A DNA stretch of 49,987 nucleotides from Sphingomonadaceae bacterium. Its GTDB lineage: Bacteria; Pseudomonadota; Alphaproteobacteria; Sphingomonadales; Sphingomonadaceae. The notes under the pieces were generated by a model. The model was not told the DNA's origin and made no database searches. It worked only from the letters and a program-made list of their open reading frames with translations. Within the stretch, counting starts at the first letter, position 1, and the number at the start of each line of letters is the position of its first letter. This document shows, one piece after another, positions 18,182 through 26,326 of this stretch. The stretch covers positions 1 to 49,987 of the forward strand of contig JANYGB010000017.1 of assembly GCA_025359445.1 (NCBI GenBank). The letters run 5' to 3'. The translations under genes were made by a program, and so were the position numbers.

Positions 18182-18301
18182 CAAGGCCCGGTCTAGGTTG
18201 TCACCCGTTCAAAGTTATGTTTGTTATCAACTGATTGAATCGCATCAGCAGGGTGACGCCGTGTCACCTGCGTCACCCTAGCCCACGGGAAACTGCGCAA
18301 A
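18182..18301 (+). promoter_or_regulatory. ppdK upstream region with alternative hairpins
   Basis: Between glyS and ppdK the motif GTCACC occurs three times (about 18200, 18263, 18272) and GGGTGACG once (18251-18258). GGTGAC (18252-18257) can pair with GTCACC at 18263-18268 or, as the longer GGGTGACG/CGTCACCC, with 18271-18278. The two foldings are mutually exclusive. A ribosome-binding site is not obvious before the ATG. A promoter may lie around TTGTCA near 18198. Confidence 0.35.
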
Positions 18302-20962
18302 ATGAGTGCGAGCGTTTACACTTTTGGCGGCACTGTCACCCATGACGATCCACGCACCCGCGACAAGACGATTGTCGGCGGCAAGGGCGCGAACCTGGCC
18401 GCGATGGCTGGGATCGGGCTGCCGGTGCCTCCCGGTTTCACCATCACCACCGAAGAATGCGTGCGCTACCTCGCCGAAGGCGGGGACTTTTCTGCTGATC
18501 TGCAAGCTGAAGTCACCCAAGCACTTGGCCATATCGAAGCCACCGTTGGCAAGAAATTCGGCGATGCGGCCGATCCGCTGCTGGTCTCGGTCCGATCGGG
18601 CGCGCGGGTCTCGATGCCGGGGATGATGGACACCGTGCTCAACCTCGGGCTCAACGATGCGACTGTTGCGGGGCTGGCAGACACGTCTGGCGATGCGCGG
18701 TTTGCCTGGGATTCGTATCGGCGGTTCATCCAGATGTATTCCGATGTGGTGCTGGGGATCGATCACCACTACTTCGAAGATGCTCTGGAAATTGCCAAGG
18801 AAGACAACGGTTTCTTCACCGATGTTGAGATGGAAGCGAAGGACTGGCAAGCGCTGGTCGGAGAATTCAAAGGCATCGTCTCCGCCAAGCTGGGCCGCGC
18901 GTTTCCGCAGGATGTTCACGAGCAGCTGTGGGGCGCGATCCGCGCGGTGTTCGATAGCTGGGATTCGGACCGGGCCAAGGTTTACCGCCGCCTCAACAAC
19001 ATCTCGGGCGAATGGGGCACGGCGGTCAACGTCCAGGCGATGGTGTTTGGCAACATGGGTGACACCAGCGCCACCGGAGTCGCTTTCACTCGCGATCCGG
19101 CGACCGGCGAGAAGGCCTATTACGGTGAATGGCTGGTCAATGCCCAAGGCGAAGACGTGGTCGCGGGGATCCGCACGCCGCAGTACCTGACCGAAGCTTC
19201 ACGGACCCGCGCCGGGGCCAAGCCGCTGAGCATGGAAGCAGCAATGCCAGCGGCTTACGGGCAACTCGCAGAAGTGTTCGAGCTGCTCGAGGCGCATTAC
19301 TGCGACATGCAGGACATCGAATTTACCGTCGAGCGCGGGCATTTGTGGATGCTCCAGACCCGCAGCGGCAAGCGCACTGCCAAGGCCGCGCTCAAGATGG
19401 CGGTGGACATGGTCGGCGAGGGCCTGATTGACGAAAAGACCGCGATACTGCGGATCGATCCGATGGCGCTGGACCAACTGCTGCACCCGACACTCGATCC
19501 GGCAGCCGTGCGCGATGTGCTGACCAAAGGCCTGCCCGCCAGCCCGGGCGCAGCTTCGGGCGCGATCGTGCTCGATGCCGATACAGCTGAGAAAGCCGCC
19601 GGGCGCGGCGAGGCGGTGGTTTTGGTACGGGTCGAAACCAGCCCCGAAGATATCCACGGCATGCACGCGGCCAAGGGCATCCTGACCGCGCGCGGCGGCA
19701 TGACGTCACACGCAGCGGTGGTGGCGCGCGGTATGGGGCGGCCGTGCGTTTCAGGCGCTGCCGCTGTCTCGATCGACATGGCCACGCGAACGCTGCGGAT
19801 TGGGACCCGCGAGCTCAAGGAAGGCGATCTGATCACGCTTGACGGCACCACCGGTGAGGTCATGGCGGGGCACGTCGCCACGATCGAGCCCGAACTGGTC
19901 GGCGATTTCGGAGTGCTGATGGGCTGGGCTGACCAGCACCGGCGCATGAAAGTGCGCACCAACGCCGAAACCCCCGCCGATTGCCGCACTGCGCGGCAAT
20001 TCGGGGCCGAAGGTGTCGGGCTGTGCCGGACCGAGCATATGTTCTTCGATGCGAGCCGGATCGCCGCCGTGCGCCAGATGATCCTCGCCGAGGATGAGGT
20101 GGGTCGCCGTGCTGCATTGGCCAAGTTGCTGCCCGAACAACGCGCCGATTTTCGCGGAATTTTCGAGGAAATGGCCGGGCTGCCGGTTACTATCCGCCTG
20201 CTTGATCCTCCGTTGCACGAATTCCTCCCGCATGCCGATGCGGAGTTCGAGGAGCTGGCAGAAGTGATCGGGATCGGTGTCGCCACACTTAAACGCCGTG
20301 CCGATGAATTGCATGAATTTAACCCGATGCTGGGTCACCGGGGCTGCCGTTTGGGGATTACTTTCCCCGAAATCTACGAAATGCAGGCTCGCGCGCTGTT
20401 TGAGGCAGCCTGCGATGTTGCCGAGGCAGGCGAAGCGCCGGTGCCCGAAGTGATGGTGCCGCTGGTCGCCACGCGCAAGGAGCTGGCAATCCTCAAAGAC
20501 CTGATCGACCGCACCGCGCAGGCCGTGTTCGCCGAGCGCGGGCGCACTCTGGCTTACCAGGTCGGCACGATGATCGAGCTGCCCCGGGCCGCGATGATGG
20601 CCGGTGAGATAGCGGAAGTAGGCGAGTTCTTTTCGTTTGGGACCAATGATTTGACGCAGACTACTCTGGGCGTGTCGAGGGACGACGCAGCCAAGTTCCT
20701 GAATGCTTACGTCGAGCAGGGCATCTTCCCGCGCGATCCGTTCGTCAGCCTCGACATCGAGGGTGTCGGGCAATTGGTCAGCCTGGCGGCCGAGCGCGGT
20801 CGGGCGACGCGGCCCGACATCAAGCTGGGCATTTGCGGCGAACACGGCGGCGATCCGGCGAGCATCGCCTTCTGCGAGGAAGTCGGGCTAGATTACGTCA
20901 GCGCCTCGCCTTACCGGGTGCCAATCGCAAGGTTGGCCGCGGCGCAGGCTGCGCTGGCCTAA
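18302..20962 (+). CDS. ppdK: Pyruvate, phosphate dikinase
   Basis: PPDK reversibly converts pyruvate, ATP and phosphate to PEP, AMP and pyrophosphate in the cytoplasm, feeding gluconeogenesis or glycolysis. The 886 residues have the full domain order. The N-terminal ATP-grasp domain contains VGGKGANLAAMA and PPGFTITTEECV. The central swivelling domain carries the phospho-accepting H470 in GGMTSHAAVVARGMGRP. The C-terminal PEP-binding barrel contains the FSFGTNDLTQTTLG and ICGEHGGDP segments. The single-protein three-domain build and the GGMTSHAA motif favour PpdK over PEP synthase. The stop overlaps the convergent methyltransferase gene by four bases. Confidence 0.97.
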   Translation: MSASVYTFGGTVTHDDPRTRDKTIVGGKGANLAAMAGIGLPVPPGFTITTEECVRYLAEGGDFSADLQAEVTQALGHIEATVGKKFGDAADPLLVSVRSGARVSMPGMMDTVLNLGLNDATVAGLADTSGDARFAWDSYRRFIQMYSDVVLGIDHHYFEDALEIAKEDNGFFTDVEMEAKDWQALVGEFKGIVSAKLGRAFPQDVHEQLWGAIRAVFDSWDSDRAKVYRRLNNISGEWGTAVNVQAMVFGNMGDTSATGVAFTRDPATGEKAYYGEWLVNAQGEDVVAGIRTPQYLTEASRTRAGAKPLSMEAAMPAAYGQLAEVFELLEAHYCDMQDIEFTVERGHLWMLQTRSGKRTAKAALKMAVDMVGEGLIDEKTAILRIDPMALDQLLHPTLDPAAVRDVLTKGLPASPGAASGAIVLDADTAEKAAGRGEAVVLVRVETSPEDIHGMHAAKGILTARGGMTSHAAVVARGMGRPCVSGAAAVSIDMATRTLRIGTRELKEGDLITLDGTTGEVMAGHVATIEPELVGDFGVLMGWADQHRRMKVRTNAETPADCRTARQFGAEGVGLCRTEHMFFDASRIAAVRQMILAEDEVGRRAALAKLLPEQRADFRGIFEEMAGLPVTIRLLDPPLHEFLPHADAEFEELAEVIGIGVATLKRRADELHEFNPMLGHRGCRLGITFPEIYEMQARALFEAACDVAEAGEAPVPEVMVPLVATRKELAILKDLIDRTAQAVFAERGRTLAYQVGTMIELPRAAMMAGEIAEVGEFFSFGTNDLTQTTLGVSRDDAAKFLNAYVEQGIFPRDPFVSLDIEGVGQLVSLAAERGRATRPDIKLGICGEHGGDPASIAFCEEVGLDYVSASPYRVPIARLAAAQAALA

Positions 20963-21705
20963 CGTTTCCATCCGGTCAAAGTCAAAATCTCGAAATTCTC
21001 AATGGTTCCACCGCCAAAACACTGATTTGCAATTGTAATTTGCGTCTTGCAGAATGGCGGTCCGGAGCGATCAAGGCAGTTGGACAGCCCTTGGGCGCGC
21101 AAGTCGCCGACCAGACTGGCTAGGCTCGAAAAGCGGACCGCCAGACTGCGGCTATCGACCACCGGATCCTGCCATCCGGCGCGCTGGAGCAACTGTCCAC
21201 CGGCGCGGACATCGACCGCCGGATGCAACCGCGGCGCGGGGCGTTCACCATCGGCCGCCAGCATTGCGGCGCGCAGGTTCTGTAGGCTGCCGGCACCGAC
21301 GAAGCTGGCCAACGCCAGTCCGCCGGGGGCAAGGGCATTGCGGAGATGGATCAGCGCGCCGGGCAAGTCGTTGGCAGTGTCGAGCGTGCCGAGGCTGATT
21401 ACGGTATCGAATCTGGACACCGGGTAGGGCGTTTCCTGATCGAACCCGTTCCCTGGTTCGAGTTCGGTGACCTCACAATCGGGGGATGCCAAGGCCGCGC
21501 CGATCGCGCCGAAATCACCTATTGCCAGCACCCGGCGTGGGGTGTGGCGAAGGAAGGCGATCCGCTCGATCACGTCGGCGATCATGTCGTCGAGCAAATA
21601 GCGAGGCGCGTCGGGTTGTTGCTGCGCCCGCAGCATCCGCTGCCGTACCGCCAGCCGCCGGGCGGGCGAAAAGATTACGGGCGGGGCGGGCTGGGCCATT
21701 GTCAT
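20959..21705 (-). CDS. SAM-dependent methyltransferase, BioC/NDUFAF5-like
   Basis: This protein of about 248 residues has a class I methyltransferase fold whose motif I is weak (VLAIGDFGAIGAAL). The later strand motifs are clearer: FDTVISLGTLDTANDLPGALIHLRNALAPGGLALASFVGAGSL is typical of the BioC-like/NDUFAF5 group, with the L-x-P-G-G-L loop. The loss of the canonical GxGxG may mean weak SAM binding or a structural role. I chose the ATG at 21705; one two codons later is equally possible, and the longer frame adds an unlikely N-terminus. It diverges from comF and converges on ppdK with a four-base overlap. Confidence 0.75.
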   Translation of the reverse strand: MTMAQPAPPVIFSPARRLAVRQRMLRAQQQPDAPRYLLDDMIADVIERIAFLRHTPRRVLAIGDFGAIGAALASPDCEVTELEPGNGFDQETPYPVSRFDTVISLGTLDTANDLPGALIHLRNALAPGGLALASFVGAGSLQNLRAAMLAADGERPAPRLHPAVDVRAGGQLLQRAGWQDPVVDSRSLAVRFSSLASLVGDLRAQGLSNCLDRSGPPFCKTQITIANQCFGGGTIENFEILTLTGWKR

Positions 21706-21752
21706 TGCCCTGCCTTGCGCCGTGCGCCCGCGCAAGCGATACGAAAGGTCCT

Positions 21753-22496
21753 ATGCAAGTCCACCCGCTCCTCGCCCCGGTCATCGACCTGGTATTCCCG
21801 CCGCGTTGTCCGTTATGCGGGGCGGGGCTGGCAGCGCAGACCGGGCTGTGTGCAGACTGCTGGGGCGGGCTGGCGGTGCCCGGCGACCCAAGCTGCACGG
21901 CGTGCCAGCGGCCGCTCGAAGCGGGCACATCCGCCGGGACCCTGTGCGCGCCGTGCCTGCTGCAGCCGCCGCGCCACAACGGGATCGCGGCGGCAACCTT
22001 GTACAACGATACCTCGCGGCGGTTAGTGCTCGCGCTCAAGCACGGCCACCGTATCGCGCTCGCCCCGCTGCTGGCGCGGCTGATCGCGGCGCAGTTGCCG
22101 CAGGAGATCGGGCCGGGCTGGGTGGTCGTACCGGTGCCGCTGCACCGTTGGCGATTGTGGCGCAGGGGATTTAACCAATCTGCGCTGCTGGCGCGTGAAT
22201 TGGCGGTGATAAGCGGGGCGGAGTTGGTAGTTGATGGTCTGGTCCGGACCAAACGCACTCCGCCGCTGGGTGGGCTTGGCCGATCTGCCCGGTCCCGCGC
22301 CTTGGCCGGCGCAATCCGGCTTAATGTCCGCCGTGCCAATCAGTTGAGCGGGAGCAAGGTGCTTCTGGTTGACGACGTGCTGACCAGCGGCGCAACCAGT
22401 GATGCCTGCGTCCGGGCACTCAAACGTGGCGGCGCGGAACGGGTGGTCCTCGCCTGCTTTGCCAGAGTCATCGATGAAGCGCTGCATCTGACATGA
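21753..22496 (+). CDS. comF: ComF family phosphoribosyltransferase-like protein
   Basis: The 247-residue protein has the ComF layout. An N-terminal Cys-rich part (CPLCGAGL, CADCW, CTACQRPL, CAPC) is likely to bind zinc. It is followed by a type I phosphoribosyltransferase domain with VPVPLHRWRLWRRGFNQSALLA and the PRPP loop VLLVDDVLTSGATSDAC. ComF proteins take part in DNA uptake in competent bacteria, but in non-competent ones the role is unclear and the substrate is unknown. The ATG at 21753 is chosen because the Cys motifs follow directly; the longer frame overlaps the divergent methyltransferase start. Confidence 0.9.
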   Translation: MQVHPLLAPVIDLVFPPRCPLCGAGLAAQTGLCADCWGGLAVPGDPSCTACQRPLEAGTSAGTLCAPCLLQPPRHNGIAAATLYNDTSRRLVLALKHGHRIALAPLLARLIAAQLPQEIGPGWVVVPVPLHRWRLWRRGFNQSALLARELAVISGAELVVDGLVRTKRTPPLGGLGRSARSRALAGAIRLNVRRANQLSGSKVLLVDDVLTSGATSDACVRALKRGGAERVVLACFARVIDEALHLT

Positions 22497-22510
22497 ATAG
22501 GCTGACCCCT

Positions 22511-22543
22511 AAACGAAACGCCCGGAACCGAAGCTCCGGGCGT
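22511..22543 (-). terminator. Intrinsic terminator with UUCG loop
   Basis: ACGCCCGGA (22543-22535) pairs perfectly with TCCGGGCGT (22526-22518) around GCTTCGGT, and TTCGTTT follows on the minus strand. On the plus strand the same hairpin lies just after comF but lacks a T-run, so it serves the minus strand better, though it may also help end comF transcripts. Confidence 0.7.
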
Positions 22544-22690
22544 CCTCGTGACGAAACTCTTAAGGCGCCACTTGCGTGGTATGGCAGCTCCCCCTTTGGG
22601 CCGCCGCGCCCGATCCCTCATACGGTTTGGTTCCCTGAACCCGGCCTTCGGCCATCCGCCAGTGCTGAATCACCGAAACTGCGGGTGATT
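22518..22690 (-). ncRNA. Candidate structured small RNA between comF and hisI
   Basis: This is a minus-strand series of compact hairpins: GGCC-GAA-GGCC; GGTTC-AGG-GAACC; GGCGGC...GCTGCC; CCAC-GCAA-GTGG with a GNRA loop; and finally a 9-bp terminator stem with a C(UUCG)G loop. Stable tetraloops appear only when it is read on this strand. The segment CATACCAC-GCAA-GTGGCGCC resembles a hairpin in E. coli 6S RNA as I recall it, but the long closing stem of 6S is not obvious, so I do not name it. The 5' end is approximate and I found no firm promoter. Confidence 0.4.
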
Positions 22691-22759
22691 GAAAGTGCCA
22701 AGCGCGCTTTGAGCATTTTTTGATCGACACATGTGGTTATCTTGCAACAAGGGCATGCC

Positions 22760-23137
22760 ATGACTGAAAAGCAGCAGCATGATGTCGAACAGGGCGCGGT
22801 GTTCGCGCCTAAATTCGATTCGTCCGGACTATTGAGCGCGGTGGCAGTCGATGTTGAGACACAACAGGTCTTGATGGTGGCGTTCATGGATAGCGAAGCG
22901 CTGGCCAAGACGCGGGCTTCGGGTCTGGCGCACTTTCATTCGCGCTCGCGCGGTCGGCTTTGGCTGAAAGGCGAGAGTTCGGGCAATGTGCTGAAAGTCG
23001 AAGAAATCCGAATCGATTGTGATCAGGATGCGATCGTCTTGATGGTGCGGCCGGCGGGCCCGGCGTGCCACACAGGCGAGCGCAGTTGTTTCTATCGCCG
23101 CATCGAAGGCGATCGTTTACAGCGGCTGCCTGATTGA
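22760..23137 (+). CDS. hisI: Phosphoribosyl-AMP cyclohydrolase
   Basis: HisI opens the adenine ring of phosphoribosyl-AMP in step three of histidine synthesis. The single-function form (no HisE fusion) has 125 residues. Conserved parts are VLMVAFMDSEAL, HFHSRSRGRLWLKGESSGN, IDCDQDAIVLMVRPAGPACHTG and the closing SCFYR; the Cys and Asp residues are the zinc and magnesium ligands. The ATG at 22760 is preferred, with AAGGG a few bases upstream; a start nine codons earlier has none. It stands alone here, away from other his genes, which is usual for hisI in this order. Confidence 0.95.
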   Translation: MTEKQQHDVEQGAVFAPKFDSSGLLSAVAVDVETQQVLMVAFMDSEALAKTRASGLAHFHSRSRGRLWLKGESSGNVLKVEEIRIDCDQDAIVLMVRPAGPACHTGERSCFYRRIEGDRLQRLPD

Positions 23138-23162
23138 CGCTTACGTAAAGGTAAGTTAATGC
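23134..23162 (+). promoter_or_regulatory. MerR-type promoter/operator, probably leaderless
   Basis: A -35-like TTGACG (23134-23139) and a -10-like TTAATG (23157-23162) flank a 16-bp imperfect palindrome CTTACGTAAAGGTAAG (23140-23155). MerR-family operators sit in the spacer in just this way. The palindrome agrees in 13 of 16 positions with the LiuR-type site TTTACGTAAACGTAAA as I remember it. The merR ATG is only about seven bases after the -10, with no ribosome-binding sequence, so the mRNA is probably leaderless. Confidence 0.55.
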
Positions 23163-23168
23163 CAGCGG

Positions 23169-23618
23169 ATGGATAATCCCGGCGCTTCACCTTCCAGCCA
23201 CGACGGCGCACATCTCGACACGCCCGACGCTTTGCAGCGCGAGCAGTTCGCCATCTCTGACTTGACTGCCGAGTTCGATGTTACCGCACGAGCACTGCGG
23301 TTTTATGAGGATGAAGGACTGATTGCCCCGGCCCGGATCGGATTGACCCGGGTCTATTCCAAGCGCGACCGGGCGCGATTGGCGTGGATCCTGCGCGCCA
23401 AGAATGTCGGGTTTAGCCTTACCGAAATCAAGGAAATGATCGACCTTTATGATCGCGGCGACGGCCGGGTCGAGCAGCGGCGGGTTACGGTCGAACGGTG
23501 CCGCGCCAAGGCCGAACGTCTGCGCCAACAGCGCGACGATCTCGACGCGGCGATTACCGAATTGTCGCAGTTTATTGCGCTAGTTGAAAACATCGATCCT
23601 GCTGCCGCCAAGGCCTGA
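23169..23618 (+). CDS. MerR family regulator, LiuR-like
   Basis: The 149-residue DNA-binding regulator begins with about 28 variable residues. The MerR winged-helix domain follows (FAISDLTAEFDVTARALRFYEDEGLIAPARIGLTRVYSKRDRARL, roughly 28-72), then the long dimerisation coiled coil (about 100-140). It lacks the Cys metal ligands of metal-sensing MerR proteins. The RFYEDEGLIAP...YSKRDRARL pattern and the adjacent acyl-CoA dehydrogenase fit the LiuR group that controls branched-chain amino-acid and acyl-CoA breakdown. The operator lies in its own promoter, so it is probably autoregulated. The next gene follows 25 bp downstream and is likely to be co-transcribed. Confidence 0.88.
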   Translation: MDNPGASPSSHDGAHLDTPDALQREQFAISDLTAEFDVTARALRFYEDEGLIAPARIGLTRVYSKRDRARLAWILRAKNVGFSLTEIKEMIDLYDRGDGRVEQRRVTVERCRAKAERLRQQRDDLDAAITELSQFIALVENIDPAAAKA

Positions 23619-23643
23619 TTGCCGCAATCAAGGAAGCTCTGCC

Positions 23644-25446
23644 ATGCCGATTTACCAAGCGCCCACGCGCGATACCCGGTTTGTCATCAACGAAGTGCTC
23701 AAGCTTGAAAGCTACGGCAATCTGCCCGGCTTTGAGGCTGCGACTCCGGATTTGGTCGACACGGTGGTTGACGAATTCGGTAAGTTTGTGTCCGAGGTGC
23801 TCGCCCCGCTCAATGCAGTAGGCGACCGCGAGGGCTGCACTCGCAACGCCGATGGCTCGGTGACGACTCCCACCGGTTTCAAGGCGGCCTTTGATGAATT
23901 CCGCGCGGCCGGGTGGGGAACGCTATCGGCTCCAGAAGAGTTTGGCGGGCAGGGACTGCCGCACGTCCTTGGCTTCGTCGCGCAGGAATTTATCGCCACG
24001 GCCAACCAGGGTTTCGGCATGTATCCCGGGCTGACCGACGGCGCGATCTCGGCGATCATCGCCAAAGGCTCGCCCCAGCAGAAGGCGAAGTACCTGCCCA
24101 AGATGGTCAGCCACGAATGGCTCGGGACGATGAACCTGACCGAACCGCAATGCGGCACCGATCTTGGCCTCATCCGCACCCGCGCGGTGCCCAACATCGA
24201 TGGGTCTTATGCGATCACCGGGACCAAGATCTTCATCTCCGCAGGTGAGCATGACCTGACCGAGAACATCATCCATCTGGTCCTGGCCAAAACTCCCGGT
24301 GCCCCCGAAAGCTCAAAAGGTATCTCGCTGTTCATCGTGCCCAAGGTGCTGGTAAATGACGACGGTTCGCTCGGCGCGCGCAACGCAGTATCGTGCGGCA
24401 GTCTCGAGCACAAAATGGGGATCCACGGCAACGCCACCTGCGTGATGAATTATGATGGTGCAGCTGGATGGTTGGTTGGCGAAGAGAACAAAGGCCTCGC
24501 CGCTATGTTCATCATGATGAACGCAGCGCGCTTGGGCGTTGGGATGCAAGGCCTGGGGCAAGCCGAGGTAGCGTACCAGAATGCCGTGAAATACGCTCAC
24601 GAACGCCGCCAGGGGCGCGCGCTGACCGGCCCGGCCGAACCTGCCGAGAAAGCCGATACGCTGTTCGTCCACCCCGATGTTCGGCGCATGCTGATGGACG
24701 CGAAGGCGTTCACCGAAGGGATGCGCGCGTTGTGCCTGTGGGGTGCCTTGCAGGTTGATTTGACGCATAAAGCCGCAAGTGAGGAAGACCGCGCCCGTGC
24801 CGATCTTTTGATCAGCCTGCTGACTCCGGTGATCAAGGGTTACGGCACCGACAAAGGATTTGAAACCTGCGTCAACATGCAGCAGGTGTTTGGCGGCCAC
24901 GGCTACATCGAGGAATGGGGGATGAGCCAGTTCGTCCGCGATGCTCGCATCACCCAGATCTATGAAGGTGCTAACGGCATCCAGGCGATGGATCTGGTCG
25001 GGCGCAAGCTGGGACAGGGTGGTGGTGCAGCGGTGCAGGCGTTTTTCGCGCTGGTCGACGGCGAATGCGCGGCAGCCAAGAGCAAGCCCGAACTCGCCGA
25101 TCTTGCCGAACGGACTGAGCGGGCCAACGGCGAACTCAAGGCGGCGACGATGTGGCTGATGCAGAATGGCATAGCCAATCCGAACAACGCCGGGGCTGGC
25201 GCGCATCACTATATGCACATCATGGGGATCGTCGCTCTCGGCCTGATGTGGTTGCGGATGGGCGAAGTCGCGGTTGCGGCGCTGGCTGCCGGCTCGGGCG
25301 ATAAAGCGTTTTACGAAGCGAAACTGGTTACCGGGTGCTATTTCGGCGAGCGCTTCACACCCGATGCTGGCTCGCTCCGTCATAAGATCGAATCAGGGGC
25401 CGCGAGCATGATGGCGCTACCGGTGGAAGCCTTTGCTACTGCTTGA
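23644..25446 (+). CDS. Acyl-CoA dehydrogenase with C-terminal extension (DmdC-like)
   Basis: This is an FAD-dependent acyl-CoA dehydrogenase of the long (about 600-residue) class related to 3-methylmercaptopropionyl-CoA dehydrogenase DmdC. The domains are: a helical N-terminus (MPIYQAPTRDTRFVINEV), the middle beta domain with LGTMNLTEPQCGTDLG and ITGTKIFIS, the helical C-terminal domain with QQVFGGHGYIEEWGMSQFVRDARITQIYEGANGIQ (the Glu of IYEGANG is the probable catalytic base), and an extra C-terminal domain of about 130 residues. The real substrate is unknown and DMSP use should not be assumed. The ATG with upstream AAGGAAG (23630s) gives the family N-terminus. The MerR regulator immediately upstream probably controls it. 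Confidence 0.93.
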   Translation: MPIYQAPTRDTRFVINEVLKLESYGNLPGFEAATPDLVDTVVDEFGKFVSEVLAPLNAVGDREGCTRNADGSVTTPTGFKAAFDEFRAAGWGTLSAPEEFGGQGLPHVLGFVAQEFIATANQGFGMYPGLTDGAISAIIAKGSPQQKAKYLPKMVSHEWLGTMNLTEPQCGTDLGLIRTRAVPNIDGSYAITGTKIFISAGEHDLTENIIHLVLAKTPGAPESSKGISLFIVPKVLVNDDGSLGARNAVSCGSLEHKMGIHGNATCVMNYDGAAGWLVGEENKGLAAMFIMMNAARLGVGMQGLGQAEVAYQNAVKYAHERRQGRALTGPAEPAEKADTLFVHPDVRRMLMDAKAFTEGMRALCLWGALQVDLTHKAASEEDRARADLLISLLTPVIKGYGTDKGFETCVNMQQVFGGHGYIEEWGMSQFVRDARITQIYEGANGIQAMDLVGRKLGQGGGAAVQAFFALVDGECAAAKSKPELADLAERTERANGELKAATMWLMQNGIANPNNAGAGAHHYMHIMGIVALGLMWLRMGEVAVAALAAGSGDKAFYEAKLVTGCYFGERFTPDAGSLRHKIESGAASMMALPVEAFATA

Positions 25447-25495
25447 CCTGATCTTGGGCCTTTCCTAAACGCGGGCAACGACAGCCAAATCCCCT

Positions 25496-26326
25496 GTGCC
25501 CTGCTTTCGTGAACGTCACCATAATGCGATCTGGACGGCACTTTGGCCTGTCCGGAAGTATTTTACCCGGTTTCCTTTCCATCGCGGCAAGGGGGTGCTG
25601 TTCAGGCATGTGATACTCCCGGCATTGCCGCCAGAACCCGCCAGCTTCGCGTACCGGCTGCCGCATGGCGAAACGATCGATCTGGTTTACCGTGAGGACC
25701 TTGGCACGCTCGTGCTGTTCCATGGCGGCTATGAAGACCGCGAGATTGCCGAATTGTGCAAATATATCACGCCCGGTGGGACCGTGCTCGATGTCGGCGC
25801 CAACATCGGTTTGTCAGCGCTCGAGTTTTCGCGGACTGCTGGCGCTGGTGGACGCGTGATCGCGTTCGAGCCGCAACCGGATACGGCGGCACGGCTGCAG
25901 GCCAACCTGGACCGTAACGCTGCTGCCAATGTCGAAATCGTCCAGTCCGCGGTTGGCTCTGCGCCCGGGACGATTACTTTCAATGAAAGTTCGGATCCCA
26001 CGCTCAGCTCGGCCACGGTCATCCCGCGCAATCTGGTCCGCTCGTTTGATGTCCCACTGACCACGGTCGACCTGGCCTGGACCGACGCTGGCAGACCAGT
26101 TGTATCGGCGTTCAAGATCGATGTCGAAGGCGGCGAATTAGCCGTGCTGCAAGGCGCAAGCGAGCTGCTGACTCGCGATCGTCCCGCGATCCTGCTGGAA
26201 GCATGGGGCGCGCATCAGCTCGATCCGATTGACGCTTTGCTTGGTGCAGCAGGCTACGCAAAACACCAGCCGAAAGGCTTTGAACCGCGCAACTACCTAT
26301 ACTTGGCGCGCAACCCTCAGGCTTGA
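25496..26326 (+). CDS. FkbM family methyltransferase
   Basis: The 276-residue class I SAM methyltransferase belongs to the FkbM family, which typically methylates hydroxyl groups of sugars or lipids. SAM motif I is VLDVGANIGLSALEFSR (about 98-114), the acidic motif II is VIAFEPQPDTAARLQANL, and the family end motif FKIDVEGGELAVLQGA is present. The start is GTG; the preceding region has no strong ribosome-binding site and a later start is possible. No glycan or lipid synthesis genes are adjacent, so the acceptor cannot be inferred. It is about 50 bp after the acyl-CoA dehydrogenase and converges on the hydrolase gene with a 10-bp overlap. Confidence 0.87.
   Translation: MPCFRERHHNAIWTALWPVRKYFTRFPFHRGKGVLFRHVILPALPPEPASFAYRLPHGETIDLVYREDLGTLVLFHGGYEDREIAELCKYITPGGTVLDVGANIGLSALEFSRTAGAGGRVIAFEPQPDTAARLQANLDRNAAANVEIVQSAVGSAPGTITFNESSDPTLSSATVIPRNLVRSFDVPLTTVDLAWTDAGRPVVSAFKIDVEGGELAVLQGASELLTRDRPAILLEAWGAHQLDPIDALLGAAGYAKHQPKGFEPRNYLYLARNPQA

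Noticed and set aside
19751..20845. 364-residue minus-strand ORF opposite ppdK
   Set aside because: The plus strand carries the conserved PEP-binding domain of PpdK. The antisense frame is rich in low-complexity His, Arg and Gln and has no family features.
22518..22690. Firm naming of the comF-hisI RNA as 6S RNA
   Set aside because: Only one short hairpin looks similar. The long closing stem and central bubble expected of 6S RNA could not be seen by eye.
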